A stretch of 64,000 nucleotides of DNA from positions 1,922,001-1,986,000 of the forward strand of contig OY970394.1 in assembly GCA_963720475.1 (NCBI GenBank), written 5' to 3'. This DNA is from G963720475 sp963720475 (lineage in GTDB: Bacteria > Actinomycetota > Thermoleophilia > Solirubrobacterales > Thermoleophilaceae). A program made the position numbers and the translations under genes. Positions 16,746 through 24,714 of this stretch are shown in pieces. The notes beneath the pieces are model-generated. The model did no database searches, was not told the DNA's origin, and saw only the letters and a program-made list of their open reading frames with translations. How positions within the stretch are numbered: the first letter of the stretch is position 1; every line of letters starts with the position of its first letter.

Positions 16746-16767
16746 GGGTTCTTCCCTTTCCCGGCCC

Positions 16768-16920
16768 TTGCCTGCGGGGTTAGCTGACGGGCTCGCGCCT
16801 GGCCCTCATGGCCAAGTGGCGCTACAGCTGGATCACCAGCTGATTCGCCCCGTGTCGCCGTCGTGACGGCGACTAACTGGGTCCCCCGCCCGCCCCGCCT
16901 TGTGGCGGAGCAGCTCGGCG
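16768..16920 (-). promoter_or_regulatory. cyclic di-AMP riboswitch (ydaO-yuaA class)
   Basis: Read on the minus strand, the leader contains the hallmark segments in order: GCTCCGCCAC, GGGGGACCCA, ACGGGGCGAATC, and GAGCCCGTCAGCTAACCCC with GCAGGC. These match my memory of the ydaO consensus, in which CCCGUCAGCUAACCUCGUAGGC is the most diagnostic block. The element ends about 20 bases before the start of the RlpA-like gene. In other Actinobacteria this class precedes genes for cell-wall hydrolases (RlpA-like, NlpC/P60, Rpf), and c-di-AMP binding lowers their expression. Boundaries are approximate. Confidence 0.87.
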
Positions 16921-17020
16921 AGCCGATCGAACAACTAGGCGAAAGTACCCCGGCCCCCTGGCCACTGTGTGATGGGGGTCACGCTGGACGCTTTCTTTCA
17001 GCTACCGTGCGGGTCCAGGC

Positions 17021-18466
17021 ATGTCAGAAGATCGCCTCAGCGCGCTCGACGCGTCCTTCCTCCACCTCGAGGACGACTCGGCCCACATGCACGTCGGCTC
17101 AGTGCTGATCTTCGATGGCGACCCACCAGGCTACGACGAGCTCTGCGACGCGATCGAGAGCCGGCTCCACCTGGTCCCCCGCTATCGCCAGCGGCTCGCG
17201 TTCGTTCCCTACAACCAAGGCCGCCCGCGCTGGGTCGACGACCCCCACTTCAACATCTGCTACCACGTTCGCACGAGTGCCCTGCCGGCGCCTGGCAGCG
17301 AGGACCAGCTGCGCTCGATGGCCGGCCGCGTCCTCTCGCAACAGCTCGACCGCGACAAGCCGCTATGGGAAATCTGGCTCGTCGAAGGGCTCGAGAGGAA
17401 CCGGTTCGCGCTGATCGCCAAGACACACCACGCGCTCGTGGACGGAATCTCCGGCGTGGATATCGTCAGCGTCCTGTTCGACACCCAGCGGGAGCCCGAG
17501 GCGCCGCCGGATCCCGGCGAGAAGCGCTGGCTGCCCGCGCCGACGCCGGGCAAGCCGCAGCTCCTCGGCGAGGCGCTGCTGGAACGCGCGACGGCGCCCG
17601 GCGAGCTCGTCCGCTCCGTCCGCTCGCTGTTCCGCGCGCCGCGGCAGATCGCCAGCAGCGCGCGCGACGCGCTGATCGGCGTCGGCGCGATGGCGTGGGC
17701 GGGCGTCAAGTCCGCGCCGCCGAGCCTCTACAACGACTCGATCGGCCCTCACCGGCGGTTCACGTGGATCCGCGTACGCCTCGACGATGTCAAGGCGATC
17801 AAGAACGAGCTCGGCGGGACGGTCAACGATGTCGTGCTCGCGACTGTGGCCGGCGGGCTCGGCCGCCATCTGCGCGCCCGCGGCGTCCCGACCGAGGGGC
17901 TCGAGCTCAAGGCGATGGTCCCTGTGAGCGTGCGCTCGGACGCGCAGCGCGGCGAGCTCGGCAACCGCGTAGCGGCGATGATGGCGCCGCTACCCGTGGG
18001 CGTGGACGATCCGATCCGCCGCCTTCACGCGGTGACGGCCTCGATGCGCGGCCTGAAGGACTCGGGGCAGGCCGTCGGCGCGCAGGTCCTGACCGAGCTG
18101 ACGGGCTTCGCCCCGACCACGATCGCCAGCCAGGCGGCCCGCCTGTCGGCGCGCCAGCGCTTCTTCAACCTCGTCGTGACCAACGTCCCCGGCCCCCAGT
18201 TCCAGCTCTACCTCCTCGGCCGCGAGCTGCGCGATGTCTTCCCGATGGTCCCGCTCGCGCAGAATCAGGGCCTCGGGGTCGCGCTGATGAGCTATAACGG
18301 CGCGATCAACTTCGGCCTCGTCGGCGACTACGACATTCTCTTCGACCTCGGCGAGGTCGCGCAGGAGTTCGCAGACTCGCTGGCGGAGCTGGCCGACGCG
18401 GCGGAAATCAAGCTCACCGCTCCGGCCGAAGTCGGCGCGCCGGAGCCGGTCCCGGCGCCCTCCTGA
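17021..18466 (+). CDS. wax ester synthase/diacylglycerol acyltransferase (WS/DGAT)
   Basis: 481 residues, standard for the family. The catalytic motif is KTHHALVDGISGVD (HHxxxDG, about 135-148). PLWEIWLVEGL precedes it, and the C-terminal structural motif GGTVNDVVLATVAGGLGRHL (about 266-285) is present. The enzyme transfers acyl-CoA to diacylglycerol or fatty alcohol, making storage triacylglycerol or wax ester. It is divergent from the riboswitch-controlled RlpA-like gene and convergent with the PfkB gene. The 100 bases upstream show no clear -10/-35. Confidence 0.93.
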   Translation: MSEDRLSALDASFLHLEDDSAHMHVGSVLIFDGDPPGYDELCDAIESRLHLVPRYRQRLAFVPYNQGRPRWVDDPHFNICYHVRTSALPAPGSEDQLRSMAGRVLSQQLDRDKPLWEIWLVEGLERNRFALIAKTHHALVDGISGVDIVSVLFDTQREPEAPPDPGEKRWLPAPTPGKPQLLGEALLERATAPGELVRSVRSLFRAPRQIASSARDALIGVGAMAWAGVKSAPPSLYNDSIGPHRRFTWIRVRLDDVKAIKNELGGTVNDVVLATVAGGLGRHLRARGVPTEGLELKAMVPVSVRSDAQRGELGNRVAAMMAPLPVGVDDPIRRLHAVTASMRGLKDSGQAVGAQVLTELTGFAPTTIASQAARLSARQRFFNLVVTNVPGPQFQLYLLGRELRDVFPMVPLAQNQGLGVALMSYNGAINFGLVGDYDILFDLGEVAQEFADSLAELADAAEIKLTAPAEVGAPEPVPAPS

Positions 18467-18470
18467 GATC

Positions 18471-18517
18471 GGCTGTCTCGTCCTGTGCATCCATAGCGTG
18501 CATAGGACGCGACAGCC
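18471..18517. terminator. long stem-loop between convergent genes, probable bidirectional terminator
   Basis: The arms GGCTGTC-t-CGTCCT-g-TGCA and TGCA-t-AGGACG-c-GACAGCC pair over about 19 positions with single mismatches, around a 9-base loop. It sits in the 57-base gap between the WS/DGAT and PfkB genes. There is no U-run, so termination by this hairpin alone is uncertain. Confidence 0.6.
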
Positions 18518-18523
18518 GGACAA

Positions 18524-19347
18524 CTACGGCGGGGTCAGGCGCGCTTCGTAAGGCCCGCGGCCGGTGACGCAGACCGCCGCCGCGCCGGCCGCGAAAGAGA
18601 TCGCGTGGTCGGTCTCGTCGCCGCGCGCGAGCGCGAATGTCAACGCAGCGGCAAACGTGTCGCCGGCGCCGTAGGAATCCGCGAGCGGACCGGGCGGCTG
18701 AACAGCTGCATAACGCCGGGGCTCTCCCCCACGCTCCCAGTACTCGCCCCCTTCACTGCCCGCTGTTTGAACCAGCAGCCCCGGTTCAGGATCGAAATCT
18801 GGAGGAGAGCACCGCTCGGCCGGATCCTGCCCCGAGCCCACGACCACGTCGAGCGGAACCGCAGCCGGCGCGAGCGTCGCGCGCTCACGCGGCGTCGCCG
18901 ACAGCAACCGAGCCGCGCGCGCGAGCCGCAGCGCCTCCTCGTCCCCGGCGGCGAAGAACACCGCGTCCATGTCCTCCAGCTCGCCCCACGGCAGAGGATC
19001 GGACCCCCGCGCCACGAGCTTGTCCCCGATCACCGTGATCGTTCGTTCGCCTGCTGCGTCGGTGAACGTGAACGCCTCCCGCTGGGGCTCGTCACGCCAC
19101 GCCGCCTCGACCCGCACGCCGAGCTCTCCCAGGCGCTCGAACGCCCGATGGCCGAGCTCGTCGTCGCCGAGGGCGGTGAACAGCCTGCAGTCGCCCGCGA
19201 GGCGCGCGAGCTGGACGGCTGCCCCTCCCCGCCCCCCGCGGGCTCGGCGAAGGCGTCGCTGCCGGCGACGATCTCGCCCGCCCGCGGCACCCGCTCGACG
19301 CGGACGAACTCGACCCACTCGACGTGGCCGACGACGGCCAGTCGCAT
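18524..19347 (-). pseudogene. PfkB-family carbohydrate kinase, one-base frameshift
   Basis: ATG 19347 begins MRLAVVGHVEWVEFVRV and DAFAEPAGG, the PfkB N-terminus. At a run of six C (19232-19237, plus strand) the frame breaks. Adding one base gives GGRGGAAVQLARLAGD and then a continuous PfkB protein to the catalytic anion hole/base motif ADSYGAGDTFAAAL near the C-terminus. The restored length is about 274 residues; the 824-base span is one short of a multiple of three. Family members phosphorylate sugars or nucleosides; the substrate is not readable. A homopolymer miscall is likelier than gene death, as the rest is well conserved. Confidence 0.85.
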
Positions 19348-19350
19348 CGC

Positions 19351-19755
19351 CTACGGACGCCCCTCGCCCAGCCCGGCCGCCTCGCGGGCCTCGCGCTCGT
19401 CGAGGTACGCCTCGACGCGCGCGATCTGTCCGTCGCGCAGCTCGTTGACAAACCAGTAGTTCAGCTCGACTTCCACCCCGCTGAGTCGTCCGGTGCCCGT
19501 CTGATGAACCGCGGCGAGCACCCGGCTCCCCGAGCGTTCCAGGTCGGTCAGCTCGAGCGAGAAGTCGTCGAAGTTGTCCTGCATTTCGCGCGCGAGCGTC
19601 CTCAAGCCATCGTGGCCGTGGACTTGCTCGATCCCAGGAAGGTCGGCGGTGGTCCAGGCGACGTCCTCGGCGAAGAACTCGATCGAGTCCTCGACCCCGC
19701 CCTCCGAGAAGGCGGCGAACGCCCGCGCGACCAGCTCCAGACTCTTCTGAGACAT
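19351..19755 (-). CDS. SnoaL-like/NTF2-fold protein
   Basis: 134 residues from ATG 19755 (MSQKSLELVARAFAAF). The pattern of an N-terminal helix, then FFAEDVAWTTADLPG, HGHDGLRTLAREM and WFVNELRDGQIARVEAYLDEREAREAAG, is typical of SnoaL-like polyketide-cyclase-related NTF2-fold proteins in high-GC bacteria. No catalytic function can be assigned. It ends 3 bases before the PfkB start on the same strand and is divergent from nadE (58-base gap). A second protein of the same type lies at 56525-56923. Confidence 0.8.
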   Translation of the reverse strand: MSQKSLELVARAFAAFSEGGVEDSIEFFAEDVAWTTADLPGIEQVHGHDGLRTLAREMQDNFDDFSLELTDLERSGSRVLAAVHQTGTGRLSGVEVELNYWFVNELRDGQIARVEAYLDEREAREAAGLGEGRP

Positions 19756-19813
19756 CGGTTGCAGTATCGCGCGCCCATTCCGGCCCGCGACGCGCACTCT
19801 TCATAATCGCGGT

Positions 19814-21598
19814 ATGGAGAACGGCCCGCAGCCGCTCCGCGTCGCCTTGGCGCAGATGAACGCGACCGTCGGCGACCTCGACGGCAATGCCGCGCGGATC
19901 GGCGATCTCGCAGCTCGCGCGCGAGAGCAAGGTGCGCAGCTGGTGGTGTTCCCCGAGCTCGCCCTGACCGGCTACCCGCCGGAGGACCTCCTGCTGAAGC
20001 GCGACTTCCTCGCAGCCGCGGCCGACACGCTCGCCGAGCTCGCGGCGTCCATCCAGGGCATCGTCGCGCTCGTCGGGTTCCCCGAGTACGCGGACGACAC
20101 CTACAACTCGGCCGCCGTGCTCGCGGATGGAGGGGTCGCAGCGGTTTACCGCAAGATCCACCTGCCGAACTACGGCGTCTTCGACGAGGCGCGCTACTTC
20201 CGCCCCGGCGACGCGCCGGCCATCATCGACATCGACGGGACGACCGTCGGCCTGACGATCTGCGAGGACATCTGGGAGCCGAGCGGGCCGGCCGTAACCG
20301 AGGCGCTCGGCGGCGCATACGCGATCGTGAATCTCTCCGCGTCGCCCTACCATGCAGGCAAGGGGCTCGAGCGCGAGCGGATGCTCGTCCAGCGCGCGCG
20401 CGACAACCTCGCCGGCGTGCTCTTCTGCAACCTCGTCGGGGGGCAGGACGAGCTCGTATTCGACGGCCACAGCCTCGCGATCGACCAGGACGGCGAGGTC
20501 CTCGCGCGCGCGCCGCAGTTCGACGAAGCGCTTACGATCGTGGACTTCGACCCGGGGCCGGTCGAGGCCGCCCGGCTGCGTGACACGCGCCACCGCAGCG
20601 TGCTCCCGCCGGCTACTGACGTACAGGACTTGGTCGCCCGGCTGGACACCCCTGGCACGAGCGGCGACGGCGCTGAGATCCAGCCCGAGCGGACGGAGCC
20701 GCTGGGAACGGAGGCGGAGGTCTACGCGGCGCTCACCCTCGGCGTGCGCGACTACGTTCGCAAGAACGGCTTCGAGCGGGTCGTTCTCGGGCTCTCCGGC
20801 GGAATCGACTCGGCGCTCGTAGCGCTCGTCGCAGCCGACGCGCTCGGGGCTGATCGCGTGAGCTGCGTGATCATGCCCTCCCGCTACTCGTCCGAGGGGA
20901 CGCAGGCCGACGCGCGCGCGATCGCCGCGAACCTCGGCACCGACGTGCGCGAGATCCCGATCGCGACCGCGATGGAGGCCTACGAGGCGCTGCTTGCCGA
21001 CTCGTTTGCAGGCCGGGAGCCCGACATCGCCGAGGAGAACCTCCAGGCGCGCATCCGCGGGAACCTCGTCATGGCGCTGTCGAACAAGTTCGGCTGGCTC
21101 GTTCTGACGACCGGCAACAAGTCCGAGCTGTCGGTCGGCTACGCCACGCTCTACGGCGACATGGCGGGCGGCTTCGCCGTGCTGAAGGACTGCTTCAAGG
21201 GGCTCGTCTACCGGCTCGTGCGCTGGCGCAACGATCAGGCAGACAGTCCGCTGATTCCCGACTCGGTGCTCGAGCGGCCGCCGTCGGCCGAGTTGCGCCC
21301 CGATCAGCGCGACGAGGACTCGCTGCCGGCCTACGACGTCCTCGACGCGATCCTCGTCGGCTACGTCGAGCAGGACCTCTCCGCCGACGAGCTCGTCCGC
21401 GACGGGTTGCCGCGCGACGACGTCGAGCGCGTGATCCGGCTCGTGGACCTGGCCGAGTACAAGCGGCGCCAGGCTCCGCCCGGCATCCGCATCTCGACGA
21501 AGGCGTTCGGCCGCGACCGGCGCCTGCCGATCACCAACGCCTACACGGGCCGGCGGCGCGACCAGCAGTCCGGCGGCGGCCGGCTGAAGGCGCTCTAG
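19814..21598 (+). CDS. nadE: glutamine-dependent NAD+ synthetase
   Basis: 594 residues in two domains. The N-terminal nitrilase-type glutaminase (about 8-265) has the Glu-Lys-Cys triad in FPELALTGYPPEDLL, YRKIHLPNYGVFDE and GLTICEDIWEP. The C-terminal synthetase has the PP-loop LGLSGGIDSALVALVA (about 327-342), VIMPSRYSSEGTQ and LTTGNKSELSVGYATLYGDM. It converts deamido-NAD to NAD+ using glutamine-derived ammonia and ATP, the last step of NAD synthesis. The long two-domain form is typical of Actinobacteria. It stands alone between divergent and convergent neighbours. Confidence 0.96.
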   Translation: MENGPQPLRVALAQMNATVGDLDGNAARIGDLAARAREQGAQLVVFPELALTGYPPEDLLLKRDFLAAAADTLAELAASIQGIVALVGFPEYADDTYNSAAVLADGGVAAVYRKIHLPNYGVFDEARYFRPGDAPAIIDIDGTTVGLTICEDIWEPSGPAVTEALGGAYAIVNLSASPYHAGKGLERERMLVQRARDNLAGVLFCNLVGGQDELVFDGHSLAIDQDGEVLARAPQFDEALTIVDFDPGPVEAARLRDTRHRSVLPPATDVQDLVARLDTPGTSGDGAEIQPERTEPLGTEAEVYAALTLGVRDYVRKNGFERVVLGLSGGIDSALVALVAADALGADRVSCVIMPSRYSSEGTQADARAIAANLGTDVREIPIATAMEAYEALLADSFAGREPDIAEENLQARIRGNLVMALSNKFGWLVLTTGNKSELSVGYATLYGDMAGGFAVLKDCFKGLVYRLVRWRNDQADSPLIPDSVLERPPSAELRPDQRDEDSLPAYDVLDAILVGYVEQDLSADELVRDGLPRDDVERVIRLVDLAEYKRRQAPPGIRISTKAFGRDRRLPITNAYTGRRRDQQSGGGRLKAL

Positions 21599-22066
21599 CT
21601 AGGGCGCGACGCCGCCGTCGGCGGTCGGCGTGCCGGGCGGCAGCGGCCGCACGGCGACGGTCACACGCGAGAGCACGCAGAGGCGGTCGTCCTCGTCCGT
21701 GAACTCGACCTCCCACACCCATGTGGTTCTCCCGCCGTGCTTGCGGGTCGCGACCGCGGTCACCGTGCCCGCGAGGATCGGCCGCATGAAGCTCGTGTCG
21801 TTGGACATCCCGAGAGCGGCCATCCCCTCCGGGTAGACCGCGTGGAAGGTCGCCTCGGACGTCAATCCCTCGGCGACTGCGGCGTACACGCCGCCGTGCA
21901 CGATCCCGAGCGGCTGGCGGTGGCGGTTCTCGATCTCGAAGCGCGCGACCGCCCGCTCGGCGCCCACCTCGACGTGCTCGATTCCGAGCAAGCCGCCGAG
22001 GGTCTCCTCGTGCGGCAGCAGCTGCGTGAACGCGCCCGCCTTGGATCCTGGTGCGTCATCGGCCAC
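21599..22066 (-). CDS. hotdog-fold thioesterase (PaaI-like)
   Basis: 155 residues from GTG 22066 (MADDAPGSKAGAFTQLLPHE). A longer frame to 22108 would overlap the divergent gene. The hotdog signature PLGIVHGGVYAAVAEGLTS carries HGG plus the catalytic acidic residue, followed by NDTSFMRPI and VAVRPLPPG. Proteins of this group hydrolyse aryl or short acyl-CoA thioesters. Substrate unknown. The stop is immediately adjacent to the nadE stop (convergent, no gap). The 24-base gap to the divergent HTH-fusion gene leaves little room for separate promoters. Confidence 0.88.
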   Translation of the reverse strand: MADDAPGSKAGAFTQLLPHEETLGGLLGIEHVEVGAERAVARFEIENRHRQPLGIVHGGVYAAVAEGLTSEATFHAVYPEGMAALGMSNDTSFMRPILAGTVTAVATRKHGGRTTWVWEVEFTDEDDRLCVLSRVTVAVRPLPPGTPTADGGVAP

Positions 22067-22090
22067 GTCCGGCAGGTTACCCTTCGCCGA

Positions 22091-23209
22091 ATGGCCACCC
22101 TCGAGCACCTCAGCGCGGACCAGCGCGCGATCATCGAGCTAGTCCTCCGCCAGGGACGCTCCTACGACGAGATCTCAGAGCTGATGGGCTCGCCCCCGGG
22201 GCGCGTCCGCGAGCTCGCCCGCTCCGCCCTCAGTGAGCTCGCGCCCGCTTCCGCCCAGCGCGTGGACTCGGACTGGCGCGGCCAGGTTGCCGACTACGTC
22301 CTCGGTCAGCAGTCCGGGCCCGAGGCCAGGGCCACGGTCGGCCATCTGAAGCGCTCCGAGGCCGCGCGTACGTGGGCGATCTCGCTGCTGGACTCGCTCG
22401 ACCCGCTCTACGCGAACGGGACGCGACCGACCATCCCCGAGGGCGAGGCTGCCGTGGCCGTGCCTTCCCGCCCACGGCGGCGCCGGACGGCAGAGCCCCG
22501 GCGCGAACGCGACGAGGCGGACGAGCAGCCGAAGGCCGCGCGGCGCCCGCGCAAGCCGCTGTCCGCCGATGCCCAGCGGGTCGTCTGGATCCGCCGCGGC
22601 GTTCTCGCCGCAGGCGTGGTCGTCCTCGCGCTCGCCTTCGTCCCGTTGATCCTCGGCGAAGGCGCGTTCTTCCTGATCGGCGGCGACGACGACGAAAAGA
22701 AGGCCTCGACCCCCACCACCGCGCAGGGCGAGCAGGCCGCTGTGCTCGCGCAACTCGCGCTCGCTCCGCTCGATGAGAGCAAGAAGGACCGGGCAGGGAT
22801 CGCGGCGATCGTGGACACCGGCAAGGACCAGCGGCTGCGCGTTGTCGCCCAGGGGCTCGACCCGACGCCGTCGGGCACACAACAGAACCCAGGCGACGCG
22901 TACGAGGTCTGGCTCTACAACAGCGCGTCGGACGCCAAGTCCCTCGGCGCGGGCAAGACCGACGCCCAGGGCAACTATCAGGGCGAGTCGGCCGCGCCGA
23001 TCACCGAGGCTGACCTGCGCAAGTACAAGTTCATCGACGTCTCACGCGAGAAGATCGACCGCGATACCAAGCACTCCGGCAACTCCGTGATCCGTGGCCG
23101 GATCGCGGACGCGCAAGCGGCGCAGCAGACCGGAACGGGTGCCGAAGGCACCGCGCCCCAGGGTGCGGCCCCGCAAGGCCAGCCGGGCACGGCTCCGACG
23201 CAGCCCTAG
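22091..23209 (+). CDS. sigma-region-4-like HTH / transmembrane / RskA-like extracellular fusion
   Basis: 372 residues from ATG 22091. Residues 1-60 (SADQRAIIELVLRQGRSYDE, then ISELMGSPPGRVRELARSAL) look like a sigma-70 region 4 helix-turn-helix. Residues about 60-120 resemble the short helical region before it in anti-sigma proteins. A basic linker leads to one transmembrane helix (RRGVLAAGVVVLALAFVPLI, about 176-195). The outer part (about 225-345) contains AYEVWLYNSASDAKSLG, reminiscent of anti-sigma-K (RskA) C-terminal domains, and it ends in a Gly/Gln/Pro-rich tail. It looks like a one-piece membrane regulator with DNA-binding and sensing ends; regulation by it is inference. Confidence 0.7.
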   Translation: MATLEHLSADQRAIIELVLRQGRSYDEISELMGSPPGRVRELARSALSELAPASAQRVDSDWRGQVADYVLGQQSGPEARATVGHLKRSEAARTWAISLLDSLDPLYANGTRPTIPEGEAAVAVPSRPRRRRTAEPRRERDEADEQPKAARRPRKPLSADAQRVVWIRRGVLAAGVVVLALAFVPLILGEGAFFLIGGDDDEKKASTPTTAQGEQAAVLAQLALAPLDESKKDRAGIAAIVDTGKDQRLRVVAQGLDPTPSGTQQNPGDAYEVWLYNSASDAKSLGAGKTDAQGNYQGESAAPITEADLRKYKFIDVSREKIDRDTKHSGNSVIRGRIADAQAAQQTGTGAEGTAPQGAAPQGQPGTAPTQP

Positions 23210-23216
23210 CGGCCGC

Positions 23217-24710
23217 CTAGCGCGCGGGGGCGTTGCCCTGCGGCGGCGGGACGACCGCCGGCCGTCCCGCGTGCAGGCGGGGGAAGCGCTTGCCGTCGAA
23301 CAGCGACGGCGGCTCGACTTGGCACGGCGGTAGGTCGGCCCGCGCTTCGGCAGTCTGGCCACCCGTCTTCGAGCAGTCCGCGGACTCCTGGATCCCGAAC
23401 AGGCGGCGGCGGTTGTAGGCGTTGGCCGCGGGGTACGCGGTCCCGCGCTCGAAGTTCTGGCGGGCGGTCGCGATCATCAGCCCGCGCGTGTTCGTGGCGC
23501 TGTACTGGCGCAGGTAGTGGCGCGGGCCCTCCCCCGGGGCGGGACGGAGCGTGCCCGCGAGCGTGCCGCCGCCGATCGTGATGAAGTCGGCCACCTGCGG
23601 CGCCTGGTAGTTGAGGTAGGCGAGCACCGGGTTCAGCTCGGGCAGGTAGCGGTGGAGCGCATCGAGGACGCCCGGGATCCCGCTGTCGCCGTAGCGGTCG
23701 CACGGACTCGAGCCCGCCGCGCAGCGGAGGAACTTCGCCGCCTCCGGCAGATTGCGACGCGACTCGGTGATCAGCGGGTCGAGGTTGCGGAACAGGCGCT
23801 TGAGGTCCGGAGCAAGGCGGGCGACGTCGTGGACGGTCGGCTGGAGCTTGAGCGCGACGGGCTGGAGGTCGCGCACGAGCGGGCGGGTGTCGCGCGCAAA
23901 CGTTTCGAGCCGCTGGAACGTGGCCTTCGACTCGTCGAGGAATGTCGGGAAGATCGTGATCGCCTCGGCGAGCTCGTCGTTGCGAGATGCGATCGCCTCG
24001 AAGGTGTCGTTCGCGTTCCCTACGAGTTCGCGCAACTGCCCCTCGCGCTCGTTCACGGCTCCGAGCGCGATGCCCGAGTTCTTGATCAGCGCGCGGATCG
24101 CGGGCTTCTCCTCATCGAGGCGCTCGAGCAGGTTCGACCCGTCGGAAGCGAACTCGGCGAAGTTGCCGTAGGCGTCGGAGAGGTCCTCGCCGCGCCCGCC
24201 GCGGATCGCCTTTGCGAGCTCGCGGATCCAGCCCTGGAACGCCTCGCGCGTCGGCTCGTCGAAGACACGGACGAGCTCGTCGATCTCGGTCGGCTGAGTC
24301 ACGTTCGAGGCGCTCAGGGTCGCGCCGTCGCCGAGCTTCGGCCCCGCGCGCGTCCCGGGGGTCAACTCGATGTAGGTCTCCCCCAGCAGGCCCTTCTGGC
24401 GCAACATCACACGGCTGTCGCGCGGGACCGGCGCGAACTCCTCGTCGATCTCGAGCTCGACCAGCGTGCCGCCCTCGCGCTGAAGCGTCTTCTTACGAAC
24501 CTTGCCGATGTTCAGCCCAGACATGCGCACGTCGGCATTGACAGCCAGCAGCGAGGACTCGGGCATCCTCGCCTTGAAGCGGAAACCCTCCGCCTGCAGC
24601 GGCGAGGAGCCGCCGAACGCGAGCCACAGATAGAGCAGGATGCCGAAGCACGACAGCGTGAACAGCACCATCGCGGCGAGCTTTCCGGGTGTCGGTGCTT
24701 GCTTGGGCAT
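23217..24710 (-). CDS. MCE/MlaD-family protein, sixth of six
   Basis: 497 residues. A single N-terminal membrane anchor (MVLFTLSCFGILLYLWLAF, about 14-32) precedes the MCE domain (about 40-120: RFKARMPESSLLAVNADVRM, SGLNIGKV, GLLGETYIELTPGT). A long helical region (about 130-370) and a Pro-rich tail follow, with six Cys outside the anchor (e.g. RCAAGSSPC). MCE proteins assemble into hexameric rings or needles that conduct lipids across the envelope. It is the last gene of the array, 4 bases after the fifth. The convergent HTH-fusion gene ends 7 bases away. Confidence 0.9.
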   Translation of the reverse strand: MPKQAPTPGKLAAMVLFTLSCFGILLYLWLAFGGSSPLQAEGFRFKARMPESSLLAVNADVRMSGLNIGKVRKKTLQREGGTLVELEIDEEFAPVPRDSRVMLRQKGLLGETYIELTPGTRAGPKLGDGATLSASNVTQPTEIDELVRVFDEPTREAFQGWIRELAKAIRGGRGEDLSDAYGNFAEFASDGSNLLERLDEEKPAIRALIKNSGIALGAVNEREGQLRELVGNANDTFEAIASRNDELAEAITIFPTFLDESKATFQRLETFARDTRPLVRDLQPVALKLQPTVHDVARLAPDLKRLFRNLDPLITESRRNLPEAAKFLRCAAGSSPCDRYGDSGIPGVLDALHRYLPELNPVLAYLNYQAPQVADFITIGGGTLAGTLRPAPGEGPRHYLRQYSATNTRGLMIATARQNFERGTAYPAANAYNRRRLFGIQESADCSKTGGQTAEARADLPPCQVEPPSLFDGKRFPRLHAGRPAVVPPPQGNAPAR

Positions 24711-24714
24711 CAGT

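Noticed and set aside
18524..20593. A 689-codon minus-strand frame as one protein
   Set aside because: Only its last part is the PfkB C-terminus; the rest runs antisense to nadE and through the SnoaL-like gene. The PfkB start belongs to another frame and is joined by a one-base repair.
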